A stretch of 64,000 nt of DNA from NCBI GenBank assembly GCA_003242085.1, contig QBML01000015.1, positions 1 to 64,000 on the forward strand, written 5' to 3'. Source of the DNA: Pseudanabaena frigida (lineage in GTDB: Bacteria > Cyanobacteriota > Cyanobacteriia > Pseudanabaenales > Pseudanabaenaceae). Within the stretch, counting starts at the first letter, position 1; each line of letters starts with the position of its first letter. The translations under genes and the position numbers were made by a program. Of this stretch, positions 19,113 to 27,373 are shown in pieces. The notes beneath the pieces are model-generated. The model had not been told where the DNA came from, did not search any database, and was given only the letters and a program-made list of their open reading frames with translations.

Positions 19113-19211
19113 CAATGCAAGAGATATCTAGGACAAATTAAAACCCAAATACATAGAGTCAGCGCTTTGCGCTGACTCTATGTATTTGGGTTATATGTCT
19201 TTAAATAATAG
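19108..19211. repeat. Family 1 hairpin element, copy 6 (subfamily A outer arms, variant inner arm)
   Basis: Left outer arm TATAGCAATGCAAGAGATAT and TAGGACA; core 19142-19192 has inner arm AAATACATAGAGTCAGCGC with CTTTG-type tip and exact complement. The inner arm differs from the other subfamily A copies at paired positions on both sides. The first bases of the element supply the TAG stop of the histidine kinase gene. Confidence 0.85.
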
Positions 19212-19240
19212 GGGATGTTTTTCGCTTCCATCATTTTTCG

Positions 19241-19389
19241 AGCTTAAGCACAGCAATTCTCATCATGAACCCGATTTTGTTGTTTTCAGCACCGTAGACG
19301 CTGAAAACAACAAAATCGTTTTTTAAAAAGCCAGTCTTAGACTGGCTTTTTAAAAAACGATTTTTATAATGGGAATTGCTGACTTAAGC
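19241..19389. repeat. Composite element: long terminal inverted repeats enclosing two perfect hairpins
   Basis: Outer arms (about 24 bp, few mismatches and a 1-nt indel) contain CTTAAG and CAGCAATTC on the left and their complements GAATTGCTG and CTTAAG on the right. Inside lie hairpin H1 at 19272-19318 (arm CGATTTTGTTGTTTTCAGC, 9-nt loop) and hairpin H2 at 19317-19359 (20-bp arms from CGTTTTTTAAAAAGCC, 3-nt loop). The layout resembles a non-autonomous miniature transposable element. It occupies the region upstream of rpsU. Confidence 0.75.
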
Positions 19390-19501
19390 AAAATATACTT
19401 TACAACTGGGTTTAGATTTGCTAACCTAGATACCCGCCGCTTAAATTAAAATGCGCCAAACTACAGCATAATAAGAATAATACTTTGCTACCAGAATAAG
19501 C

Positions 19502-19693
19502 ATGACTCAAATAATCGTTGGTGAAAATGAAGGGATTGAATCGGCTCTACGTCGATTTAAGAAAAAAATCCAAAAGGCTGGCTTACTAGCAGATATTCGT
19601 CGCTGTCAGTATCATGAAACAGCAGGCGAAAAACGCAAGCGTAAAGCCGAAAATGCTAAGCGCCGTGGTCGTTTTCGCCGTCGTGATGTTTAA
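19502..19693 (+). CDS. rpsU: 30S ribosomal protein S21
   Basis: A 63-residue basic ribosomal protein of the small subunit near the anti-Shine-Dalgarno end of 16S rRNA, involved in initiation. [23 protein letters not shown] and the Arg/Lys-rich tail ([19 protein letters not shown]) are diagnostic. Length is normal. It converges on the nuclease gene with a shared terminator; a composite repeat lies upstream. Confidence 0.97.
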   Translation: MTQIIVGENEGIESALRRFKKKIQKAGLLADIRRCQYHETAGEKRKRKAENAKRRGRFRRRDV

Positions 19694-19730
19694 CCTAAGC
19701 AAAGAGATCGTGCCATGCACAATCCTTTTG

Positions 19731-19767
19731 AATAAAAAAAGCTGTGCATTGCACAGCTTTTTTTATT
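19731..19767. terminator. Bidirectional terminator between rpsU and the nuclease gene
   Basis: AATAAAAAAAGCTGTGC, loop ATT, exact complement. A-run and T-run flank a GC-containing stem, so it can terminate both converging genes. The last bases overlap the nuclease stop codon. Confidence 0.85.
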
Positions 19768-20335
19768 AGTAACCAACACCTAATAGTTTGTTTTCGCGCC
19801 GAAATTGGCTTGGGGTCACCACATCTATGCCATTTGCCCAGATGCCGAGTCGATCACTTTGAGCTTTTGTGGCGATTTCTTCATAGCCTTGGCAATCTTT
19901 TTCTTGCAGGCGATCGTAATGGGCAAGTCCTAAGGAAAGCATCACTTTGTTAGCATTTTGACCGCCCGCTAAAACTTCGCTAGTGTAACGCCCAAACTTA
20001 TCTTTTTTGAAAACTTTGATGTAAATTTCTTCATCGTCAAGAATGTTTTGCAATACCTTGCGTGCATGTTGCCCTTCATCTTGAAGTAATTCGGGTGCAT
20101 CGATACAAGCAAGATGGACTTTCGTTTTGATGCCCCGTTCGACCAGCGTAATATTATCCCCATCAAAAACCTGTACCTTCATTGGTGCTGCCCATATTGG
20201 TTGAATGGCGATCGCCAAACAAATTAAGTTGATAATTAGGACTGTACATAATTGCTGGATTACATAAAATCCAGAATTTTTTTGACGGACTTTATTCTCC
20301 CCAAAAATTCTGGATTTTGAATTATTAAAAGACAT
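19766..20335 (-). CDS. Staphylococcal-nuclease-like (SNase) secreted or membrane-anchored protein
   Basis: A 189-residue protein with a hydrophobic N-terminal signal or anchor (LCTVLIINLICLAIAIQPIWAAP) followed by an SNase fold (VQVFDGDNITL, VHLACIDAPE, DKFGRYTSEVL, MLSLGLAHYD). The family cleaves DNA and RNA using Ca2+ with Arg35, Glu43 and Arg87 (S. aureus numbering). Here the Glu (DAPE) and second Arg (FGR) are kept, but the position of Arg35 is His (VHLACID instead of VRL; codon CAT, one change from CGT). Activity may be lowered or lost. Start at 20335; convergent with rpsU. Confidence 0.88.
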   Translation of the reverse strand: MSFNNSKSRIFGENKVRQKNSGFYVIQQLCTVLIINLICLAIAIQPIWAAPMKVQVFDGDNITLVERGIKTKVHLACIDAPELLQDEGQHARKVLQNILDDEEIYIKVFKKDKFGRYTSEVLAGGQNANKVMLSLGLAHYDRLQEKDCQGYEEIATKAQSDRLGIWANGIDVVTPSQFRRENKLLGVGY

Positions 20336-20363
20336 TTATTTCTCAGACATTTATTTCTCGGTT

Positions 20364-20861
20364 TTAGGTAGCAGCGATCGCGAATTCGCCACGGCATTTT
20401 GCGCTGCCTTCAGCGATCGCTAATTCATGAAGTGTAAATTCATCGCCGAGCTTATGCACCAGCATCTCCAGTAAAGCCCGAATTTCGGCATCAGTTTTGA
20501 CTTCAGGGATCTCAGTGGCGATCGCTTCTAGAAAAATTGGGGACTTGAGGCAACTTTGCAAATCTTCTGAAGAAAGTTCTACATCCATAGTCACGTGAAT
20601 CGGATCTAGCAGTCGCAATGTCTCACCTTTAAGGATTTGAGAAATATTGAGGTGAATGGCTTCGGCGCATAGATCGATATTGGTAATGGCTAAGCCTTGA
20701 TATTTCGCACCTGAACCAATAACTACAGCCTTGGGAATATCACCGCTTAAAATTTGGCGGCTTTTGCCAGCGATCTCAATTTCGAGGGTTTCGATATGCT
20801 CGACCTGCGATCGCAACCATAGTTTAATGATAGGAATTAATACAGAACTAACAACAGACAT
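20364..20861 (-). CDS. DUF2993 (LmeA-type) phospholipid-binding-like protein
   Basis: 165 residues. The sequence SQVEHIETLEIEIAGKSRQILSGDIPKAVVIGSGAKYQGLAITNIDL is typical of DUF2993, whose mycobacterial member LmeA binds phospholipids at the envelope; the cyanobacterial role is not established. The start ATG 20861 has AAGG about nine bases upstream; the in-frame TTG at 20915 would add a basic tail. It lies 28 nt upstream of the nuclease gene on the same strand, so the two may share a transcript. Confidence 0.85.
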   Translation of the reverse strand: MSVVSSVLIPIIKLWLRSQVEHIETLEIEIAGKSRQILSGDIPKAVVIGSGAKYQGLAITNIDLCAEAIHLNISQILKGETLRLLDPIHVTMDVELSSEDLQSCLKSPIFLEAIATEIPEVKTDAEIRALLEMLVHKLGDEFTLHELAIAEGSAKCRGEFAIAAT

Positions 20862-21034
20862 GAGTTGAACCTTTTTACCTTTTTGGGTAAACCTTTTTGG
20901 GGTGATGGCAGTCAAAACCTATAAGTTGATAACCATCGACATTGCCTCAATAAGTATAGATGTTCACAGCGTTTCAGGAATAGTGACGCGAAGCGCCACC
21001 ATTTCTGAAGTACATTAACGGATGTTGATAGTAG

Positions 21035-21646
21035 ATGTTCAAAACGGTAACTACAGATATCGAAGAACCTCGTCTTATAGATCCCGATCTACATCTCGTG
21101 CAAGCCTGCTTGCAGGGCGATTCTCATGGCTTTAAACAGTTATATCATCGCCATCAAAATAAGGTGCGCTCAACGCTGTATCAGCTATGTGGCTCCGATG
21201 GTTTGGACGATCTAGTACAGGATGTATTTCTACGAGCGTGGAAAGGGTTAGCTAAATTTCGGCAGACTGCCCAATTTTCGACATGGCTTTATCGTATTGC
21301 TTTTAATGTGGCAAGCGATCGCCGTAAGGTTCTAGCCAAAATGCGATCGCGCAATGTTCAAGTTGAAGATGAGCAGCTTGCTAATCTATCTGACGATGCG
21401 ATCGCTCGTGAAGGCTATTCCCAGGAGGGCTTAACCAAAATTCATTACCAAGATCTGATGCAACGTGGTTTAGCCAAGCTGAGTGAGGATCATCGTGCTG
21501 TATTGGTACTACACGATCTGGAAGAAATACCGCAAAAGGATATTGCGGAAATTTTGTCTATACCAGTTGGCACAGTTAAATCGCGGTTATTTCATGCCCG
21601 TAGTGCCATTAAAAAGTTTTTAGAAGCGCAAGGAGTCGAGTTATGA
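21035..21646 (+). CDS. ECF-type RNA polymerase sigma factor (group 3/4, SigG-like)
   Basis: A 203-residue sigma factor with region 2 (about 25-95; YHRHQNKVRSTLYQLCG, DDLVQDVFLRAWKGLAKFR, FSTWLYRIAFN) and region 4 (about 140-195; LAKLSEDHRAVLVLHDLEEIPQKDIAEILSIPVGTVKSRLFHAR). Regions 1 and 3 are absent, as expected. It is the first gene of an operon: the next gene starts at an ATGA overlap and encodes a membrane protein, a usual sigma/anti-sigma pairing. The target promoters are unknown; self-activation upstream of 21035 is likely but no motif was confirmed. Confidence 0.95.
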   Translation: MFKTVTTDIEEPRLIDPDLHLVQACLQGDSHGFKQLYHRHQNKVRSTLYQLCGSDGLDDLVQDVFLRAWKGLAKFRQTAQFSTWLYRIAFNVASDRRKVLAKMRSRNVQVEDEQLANLSDDAIAREGYSQEGLTKIHYQDLMQRGLAKLSEDHRAVLVLHDLEEIPQKDIAEILSIPVGTVKSRLFHARSAIKKFLEAQGVEL

Positions 21647-22107
21647 AAGAACGATATTCTCAAGGATCTCAAGATTTTTCAGAAAACTTTGAGGAAAATT
21701 CTCATGACGACTCTGAGGCTTCTCTCGTAGCATTTCTCAGGCAAAATAAGCCGATCGCCCCTCCTCCTGTGCCAAATTTTGAGCAGCAGCTATTTGCGGA
21801 AATTAGCAAATATCCCCAGCGATCGACACGCAGGAATTTCAAGCGTTGGCTACCTTGGGCTTTGCTGATCCCCATAGCGATCGCTACAGGCATTACCTTT
21901 AATCTGGTAAACAATCGATCGCAGTTGCAAATCGCGAGTAATCCTAGTCTCAATCAAATGAGTGAATCCGAGCAAGCAGCAATCGAACAGTCTTTGATTA
22001 GTAGTTGGAATGTAACTGACGATGTCGTTTTGCAGACAACCAACGCAGCGACCACATCAACAGATACGCAATTGTTAAACGATTTATCTCCCCTTGAATA
22101 TGAATAA
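21643..22107 (+). CDS. Putative membrane anti-sigma factor
   Basis: 154 residues. A charged cytoplasmic N-terminal half (about 1-60) is followed by one membrane helix (WLPWALLIPIAIATGITFNLV, about 67-88) and a periplasmic tail of about 65 residues rich in Ser, Thr and Asn. No HxxxCxxC zinc motif is present. The role is inferred from position: ATGA overlap with the ECF sigma gene and topology. It would hold the sigma at the membrane until an envelope signal arrives. Confidence 0.75.
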   Translation: MKERYSQGSQDFSENFEENSHDDSEASLVAFLRQNKPIAPPPVPNFEQQLFAEISKYPQRSTRRNFKRWLPWALLIPIAIATGITFNLVNNRSQLQIASNPSLNQMSESEQAAIEQSLISSWNVTDDVVLQTTNAATTSTDTQLLNDLSPLEYE

Positions 22108-22166
22108 ATCCCCAAAATCACAAAGGCTCTTTAAAACTTTTAGCCATCGAAAAATACGAGAAATAT

Positions 22167-22778
22167 ATGTTTAAGTCCAAGATCTTTCAATATTGTGCGA
22201 TCGCTGTCGCAGTAGTTGCTACTAGTGGTGCGATTGTGTCTAGTACTGCTAGTTTACAATCTCAATCGTCACCTCAAGCTCAGACAAAAGTTAAGACACA
22301 GGAGCAGTTAGCAAGTCCTGATAAATTTGCCGAGTTACCAGACTCAGCAGATAAACTTAGCGAACTCCCTAATAGTCCTGACATGCCTTCAGGAAAGGTT
22401 CTCAAACAATTAAATCTCACCCCTGAGCAATTACAAAAACTCAAAGCAGTTCGAGATCGTGACCAAACTAGCCTTCGCGATCTGGCTCAGCAATCGCGCC
22501 AAGCCAATAAAGAATTACGAGACTTACTGGCAGGTACTGAAAGCAGCGATGTGATTCGGACTAAACATACTCAAGTACTGAATCTCCAGCAAGAATTACA
22601 AAAGCAACATTTTGAGAGAATGTTGGCGATGCGCGAAATTTTAACTCCTCAACAGCGATCGCAGCTAAATGAAATGATGCAAAAAAATCGTTCTCGGATG
22701 CGGGATGGCTTAAAAGATCGTATTCAAAATCGTATGGAAAAGCGCATTGAAAATTTTCGCGATCGTTCATCCTTATAA
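22167..22778 (+). CDS. Spy/CpxP-like periplasmic LTxxQ protein
   Basis: 203 residues with a signal peptide (FQYCAIAVAVVATSGAIVSSTASLQS) and a helical hairpin with two LTxxQ-like motifs, LNLTPEQLQKLKAV and ILTPQQRSQLNEM, on either side of a charged helix. In proteobacteria such proteins (Spy, CpxP, ZraP, CnrX) are periplasmic chaperones or metal sensors that set the activity of an envelope stress pathway. Here it is third in a sigma/anti-sigma operon 59 nt downstream, so it may be the sensor or a regulated chaperone. The very basic Arg-rich C-terminus is unusual. Confidence 0.82.
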   Translation: MFKSKIFQYCAIAVAVVATSGAIVSSTASLQSQSSPQAQTKVKTQEQLASPDKFAELPDSADKLSELPNSPDMPSGKVLKQLNLTPEQLQKLKAVRDRDQTSLRDLAQQSRQANKELRDLLAGTESSDVIRTKHTQVLNLQQELQKQHFERMLAMREILTPQQRSQLNEMMQKNRSRMRDGLKDRIQNRMEKRIENFRDRSSL

Positions 22779-22786
22779 ATCTGAGG

Positions 22787-22835
22787 CACTGACACTAAAA
22801 AAGCATCGTAAAACGATGCTTTTTTAGTGTCAGTG
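22787..22835. terminator. Terminator of the sigma operon (23-bp perfect hairpin)
   Basis: Arms CACTGACACTAAAAAAGC plus ATCGT, loop AAA, perfect complement over 23 bp. It starts eight bases after the Spy-like gene stop and has a T-run in the right arm. It may also insulate ctaA. Confidence 0.85.
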
Positions 22836-22973
22836 TAAATACCTAACGCGAAGAAATTGTTAAATCCGATTATCAAATATAGAACTACTCTTAATATGAA
22901 CACTTAGTACTGCTCATACTTATGTTGAGTTTTATCAAGATTAGTAAAGAAAGCCTGAACCTATTGAACTTGA

Positions 22974-23978
22974 ATGACTGACTTTTTATCTTCTTACAAA
23001 TCAGCGAAAGCATCTGAAAGCCTTGCTAATAGTAATTCTAAAGGCAAAAATAGTTTTATAGAGCCAGTTGTTCTGATCCGACGCATCACCTTTGGGATCG
23101 CGATCGCAACTTGGATGGTGATGGCGATCGGTAGTGCTACTCGTGTGATGAATGCAGGTTTAGCTTGCCCCGACTGGCCTCTATGCTATGGATCGGTATT
23201 ACCTGCCGAGCAGATGAACCTGCAAGTGTTTTTAGAATGGTTTCATCGCCTCGTTGCCTCCACCGTTGGTTTCGCCACAATTGTTTTATTTGGGGCAAGT
23301 TGGTATTTTCGAAAATATTTGCCGAAATGGTTGCCTTGGGCGACTTCGGGATCATTATCTCTAGTAATTTTTCAGGGGATTTTGGGTGGGCTGACGGTAA
23401 CTCAATTACTGCGGTTTGATATTGTCACAGCCCATTTGGGTACAGGATTATTATTTTTCTCTAGTTTGCTAGCGACCGCTACAGCTTTAACTAATCAAGC
23501 AAGTTTTGTGGAAGATTTTCGCTCGTCAACTAAACTTGCTTGGCTTGGCTTATCGGCTGCAATTTTAGTTTATTTGCAAAGTATTCTCGGTGCATTAGTC
23601 GCCTCACAATGGGCTTTACATCAATGCTTCGCCACACAAGATATGTGTATTGTTTTGAATGCACACTTGCTCGGCGTGATCCCAGCTACCCTTGCTAGTA
23701 TCGTTTTAGTAGTGACGGTCTGGCTATCAAAAGCGATTGCCTCTGTATTACGACTCGTGGCAACGATCGCGGGTGTGTTAGTAATCACTCAAGTTGCGAT
23801 CGGCTATGCCACTTATAAACTACATCTACAGGTCGAACCGCTCACTATTGCTCACCAAGCTACAGGTTCAGCATTGCTCGGAACCCTTGTTTGCTTTGCT
23901 GTGTTAGCATTTAGAGCCGCTAGACAAGACCAATCTCCAATCCAAGAACAGAATCAAGTGCAACCTGCGATTCGCTAA
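22974..23978 (+). CDS. ctaA: Heme A synthase (COX15/CtaA)
   Basis: A 334-residue membrane enzyme oxidising the C8 methyl group of heme O to the formyl group of heme A for cytochrome aa3 oxidase. About eight membrane helices; the heme-ligand histidines lie in LEWFHRLVASTVG, DIVTAHLGTG, NAHLLGVIP and TIAHQATGS, and a Cys pair (HQCFATQDMC) occurs between helices. The N-terminal tail of about 35 residues is polar. It is followed 37 nt later by ctaB, making a heme O to heme A operon. Confidence 0.94.
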   Translation: MTDFLSSYKSAKASESLANSNSKGKNSFIEPVVLIRRITFGIAIATWMVMAIGSATRVMNAGLACPDWPLCYGSVLPAEQMNLQVFLEWFHRLVASTVGFATIVLFGASWYFRKYLPKWLPWATSGSLSLVIFQGILGGLTVTQLLRFDIVTAHLGTGLLFFSSLLATATALTNQASFVEDFRSSTKLAWLGLSAAILVYLQSILGALVASQWALHQCFATQDMCIVLNAHLLGVIPATLASIVLVVTVWLSKAIASVLRLVATIAGVLVITQVAIGYATYKLHLQVEPLTIAHQATGSALLGTLVCFAVLAFRAARQDQSPIQEQNQVQPAIR

Positions 23979-24015
23979 CTGTAATAACTGCGAAATATTT
24001 TAGGAGTTAAGCGTA

Positions 24016-25017
24016 ATGCAAGAAACAGCGATCCCAGAAAGTATATTTGTTGGATCAAATCAGATAAATCAAGCAACTCGCAACTGGCGCGATGTGATTC
24101 AAGATTACACAGAATTAACTAAGCCCCGCATTATTGTCCTGTTACTAATCACTACCGCAGGAGCCATGTGGATTGCTTCTGAAGGACAAGTAGATGGATT
24201 TTTGATGTTCATTACGGTTTTAGGAGGGGCGATCGCCGCAGCTTCAGCAAACGCAATCAACTGTTTATATGATCGCGATATCGATGCCAAAATGGAACGT
24301 ACTAGTTGGCGACCAATTCCATCGGGGCGGATTCAGCCTCTTAATGCCCTGATCTTTGCGATCGCCTTAGCGATTATTTCCTTCACGTTACTGGCTGTCT
24401 ATGCTAATCTCCTCGCCGCTTGCCTAGCGATGTCGGGGATCGCCACCTATGTCGGGGTTTATACGATTTGGCTAAAGCGTTCTAGCACTCAAAATATCGT
24501 CATTGGTGGTGCCGCAGGAGCGATTCCGCCTTTGGTTGGTTGGGCGGCTGTCACTGGTGAATTAAGCTGGGCAGCATGGGTTTTATTTGCAATTATTTTT
24601 GTGTGGACTCCGCCGCACTTTTGGGCTTTAGCACTAATGATTCGTGATGAGTATGCCAAAGTGGGTGTGCCGATGTTGCCTGTTGTTAAGGGAGCAGAGG
24701 TAACGGCGCATCAGATCTTGCTCTATACCCTATTAATAATTCCTGTATCGTTATTACTGGTTTATCCTTGCAATGTCATGGGATTAGTCTATGCAGTGTC
24801 AGCCGTTGGACTAGGTGGTGCGTTTATTTACAAGGCGACCCAGTTATTAAAAGAGCCTAGTGATCGCCAAGTTGCCAGATCTGTATTCAAATATTCAATT
24901 CTATATTTAGCACTTCTATGTGTGGCGATGGGAATTGATAGTTTACCAGCAGCACATATTTCTGGTGAACACGCGATCGCGTTATTACAAACCACAATCG
25001 CAACAATAAGCCCATAA
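24016..25017 (+). CDS. ctaB: Protoheme IX farnesyltransferase (heme O synthase)
   Basis: A 333-residue UbiA-family membrane prenyltransferase adding a farnesyl group to heme B to give heme O. The prenyl-diphosphate/Mg2+ motif [19 protein letters not shown] is present, with the second motif region [20 protein letters not shown]. About nine helices. ATG 24016 has AGGAG eight bases upstream. It works directly upstream of the CtaA step and shares its operon. No oxidase subunit genes lie in the window. Confidence 0.96.
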   Translation: MQETAIPESIFVGSNQINQATRNWRDVIQDYTELTKPRIIVLLLITTAGAMWIASEGQVDGFLMFITVLGGAIAAASANAINCLYDRDIDAKMERTSWRPIPSGRIQPLNALIFAIALAIISFTLLAVYANLLAACLAMSGIATYVGVYTIWLKRSSTQNIVIGGAAGAIPPLVGWAAVTGELSWAAWVLFAIIFVWTPPHFWALALMIRDEYAKVGVPMLPVVKGAEVTAHQILLYTLLIIPVSLLLVYPCNVMGLVYAVSAVGLGGAFIYKATQLLKEPSDRQVARSVFKYSILYLALLCVAMGIDSLPAAHISGEHAIALLQTTIATISP

Positions 25018-25048
25018 AAAATGAGGCGCTTTACGCCTCGTTTTTTAT
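25014..25048. terminator. Terminator of ctaA-ctaB
   Basis: ATAAAAAATGAGGCG, short loop, CGCCTCGTTTTTTAT: near-perfect stem with T-run. The ctaB stop codon lies in the left arm. Confidence 0.8.
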
Positions 25049-25113
25049 AGTGAATTTATGGATCTAGAAAAACTTGATACATCCACTATATTAGAAACAT
25101 TCACAATTTCTCT

Positions 25114-25245
25114 CTTCGTCCTGTAGCAATGCAAGAGATCCCTAGGACAAGTCAAAACCCAAATAAATAGAGGCGGCACAAAGCGCCGCCTCTATTTATT
25201 TGGGTTTTATTCCCTAAGCAAAACTTGCATTGCTACAGGACGAAG
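25114..25245. repeat. Family 1 hairpin element, copy 7 (subfamily A, best-preserved ends)
   Basis: Core 25154-25208 with inner arm AAATAAATAGAGGCGG and ACAAAGC-type tip. The outermost 22 bp on each side (25114-25135 and 25224-25245; starting CTTCGTCCTGTAGC) are exact inverted repeats, so this copy shows the terminal repeats best. It ends two bases before the stop codon of the deacetylase gene. Confidence 0.87.
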
Positions 25246-25247
25246 CC

Positions 25248-27125
25248 TTAAAACTGATTTAAACTCACTGGGCAATTGGGCTTATCGGCAGTTTCAACAG
25301 GTGCAGGATCTGGCGGTAAAAGTGCCACAACATGGGGAACAGGACGCGGTTCGTAAGCCATTACCGATTTACCACGATAGGCAAGCGATGCACTTGCACC
25401 AGAGTCGAGCATGACGACATCGCGTAAACCAGCCTTCGCCAAGATTTTACCTAAACCGACGGAATCGATCATTTCCATCGTTACGCCGATTGTCGGTCTA
25501 CCAGAACGATCAATTCCCCAAAAGGCGCGATCGCGGCTAGCATCAAACCCGTAAAGTTTTCCAAAGGATTCTGCCGATTGTGGTTTACCATCACGGACTA
25601 GCCAACCAGCAGCTACAAACGCATCGGTTACATCTGCTAATTCAGCTCTGACTGCTTCTAGAGAATTGTGTTTAGCAGCATTAAAGGGAATGAATTTGAC
25701 AGTAGTGGGACTAATCAAAACCAAAGGGCGACCATTGAGTAATGGATTTTCGCCTTTATTGCCATTATTGAAGATTCCCGCATTAGTCGAAAACTGGCTC
25801 ATCACGGGGCCGATCATCGTATTACCATCAATACGCTCTAACGAGAAAAAGCCGCCATCAACAGCCGCGATCGCATTGGGAGTCATAGCAAGAATCTCCG
25901 CAACCTGAGCGCGTTTATCAGCATGAGTGGTAACGACACGACCGCCATGTATAAGGGTCAATTGTAATCCATCAATAGTCACTGCGCGTTTTTCCACAGG
26001 GGTAGTGAAATTGATAACTCCATTACTTACCGTTGGTAAAAGCGAAACTTGACTTGCTGAAGTTCCACCAGAAGCTTGTTCGATTGCTTCACTAAATCGT
26101 GATTGCCCAAAACGCATGATCGAGAGCAAATCGTCTGATTCGTTTGCCGAGCGCTCTTGACGTGAATCGAGGCTCATCGTGAGCGCCGCCTTATAGCCAG
26201 CATCTTTGACTTTATCTTTAGCGCGTTCTGTAAAGTCTCCTTCAGGATAGGTGAAGTAATCAATGGAAATCCCTAATTCTTTCTCAAGTACTTTCTTAGA
26301 CTCTGTTACTTCTCGTTCGATTTCTGAATCTTTGAGTGTTGTCATGTTCAAATGATTGACCGTATGGGAAGCAATGGTGATCAGACCACTTTTCTGCATT
26401 TCCCGAAGGTTATCCCATGTCGCTTTAGGCTTTTGTCCAGCAGTACCGACAAAGCGAGTATGCACAGACCAAACCGCAGGATAATTATATTTTTTGAGTA
26501 AGGGAAATGCATATTTATATTGACCAATGTAGTTATCGTCAAAGGTCAGTAATACTGGCTTTTCAGGTAATTGAGAGCCTGTCCGCAAATGGTTCACTAA
26601 GCGATCCATCGTAATTGGTGTGTATCCACCATCTTGAAGAGCTTGAAAATGCTTGTCGAGATCCTCTGGAGTGACATCCCAACTCACATCCTTAACTGCG
26701 GTGATGTCGTGATACATGATGATCGGGATTTTGGCAGTACGGGCACGATCGCTAATTTGGGGAAATGGTGCAGGCGTAAAACTAGCAATGAGATCGCTAT
26801 TAAGAGAACTGCTCAGATTTGATAGGATTGGCAGTGGATCGTTTGCGATCGCATTGATCGATCTGACCTGATAGAGTGAAGCGGTTACTGAGTCAAGAGC
26901 ATTGTATTGACAGAAAGATCGCGAGCTGTTAGCAGAGGCTAAATTATCGGTTGTTGAATTGACGCTTGTTTTGGTTGCTTCAAAAGTTACGGGGCTTGTA
27001 GATGAGCGATAACTGACTAATCGTGAAGCGAGTGCTGCTCCCATGCCTGTTCCAAGGGCTGCTAATGCTAGCACAATCCAAATCGTGTTCATGCTGCTGC
27101 TATTTTTGCCGTTGCCCCTGCTCAT
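25248..27125 (-). CDS. Polysaccharide deacetylase fused to a phosphodiester glycosidase (NAGPA) domain
   Basis: A 625-residue envelope protein. N-terminal membrane anchor (about 13-33), a CE4 NodB-type deacetylase (about 130-340) with IPIIMYHD, LTFDDNYIG (catalytic/metal Asp pair; N replaces the usual G) and SHTVNH (metal His pair), then a NAGPA-like domain (about 370-615) with RAVTIDGLQLTLIHGG, AAVDGGFF, GVTMEMIDSVGLGKILAKAGLRDVVMLDSGASASLAY. The first would remove acetyl groups from a glycan; the second family cleaves phosphodiester-linked sugars. It may act on cell-wall or sheath polysaccharide. It is bracketed by inverted copies of the family 1 hairpin element. Confidence 0.9.
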   Translation of the reverse strand: MSRGNGKNSSSMNTIWIVLALAALGTGMGAALASRLVSYRSSTSPVTFEATKTSVNSTTDNLASANSSRSFCQYNALDSVTASLYQVRSINAIANDPLPILSNLSSSLNSDLIASFTPAPFPQISDRARTAKIPIIMYHDITAVKDVSWDVTPEDLDKHFQALQDGGYTPITMDRLVNHLRTGSQLPEKPVLLTFDDNYIGQYKYAFPLLKKYNYPAVWSVHTRFVGTAGQKPKATWDNLREMQKSGLITIASHTVNHLNMTTLKDSEIEREVTESKKVLEKELGISIDYFTYPEGDFTERAKDKVKDAGYKAALTMSLDSRQERSANESDDLLSIMRFGQSRFSEAIEQASGGTSASQVSLLPTVSNGVINFTTPVEKRAVTIDGLQLTLIHGGRVVTTHADKRAQVAEILAMTPNAIAAVDGGFFSLERIDGNTMIGPVMSQFSTNAGIFNNGNKGENPLLNGRPLVLISPTTVKFIPFNAAKHNSLEAVRAELADVTDAFVAAGWLVRDGKPQSAESFGKLYGFDASRDRAFWGIDRSGRPTIGVTMEMIDSVGLGKILAKAGLRDVVMLDSGASASLAYRGKSVMAYEPRPVPHVVALLPPDPAPVETADKPNCPVSLNQF

Positions 27126-27200
27126 AAAGATTTATAACTTTGTTGATATTACTAGCGCCTATTTAATCAGACCATCTTGATGTAAACAAGTACCTAAGGT

Positions 27201-27328
27201 GATTTATATAGCAATCTAAGGTTAGCTTAGGACATAAAACCCAAATAAATAAAGGCGGCGCAAAGCGCCGCCTTTATTTATTTGGGTTTTGATTTGTCTT
27301 AACTATCTCTTGCATTGCTATATAAATC
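27201..27328. repeat. Family 1 hairpin element, copy 8 (subfamily A, reverse orientation)
   Basis: Core 27236-27290 with inner arm AAATAAATAAAGGCGGCGC and CAAAG tip. The outer arms are in the opposite order to copies 3, 6 and 7: the CTTAGGACAT arm is on the left and GATTTGTCTTAACTATCTC on the right. The extreme ends GATTTATATAGCAAT and ATTGCTATATAAATC are perfect inverted repeats. Confidence 0.87.
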
Positions 27329-27373
27329 AAAAAGGGTAGAGGCGTTAAATAGTATCATCTCTATTCTTTGCGG

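Noticed and set aside
25114-27328. A complete composite transposon
   Set aside because: No transposase or resolvase gene and no clear target-site duplication were seen, so I only report the bracketed arrangement as an observation.
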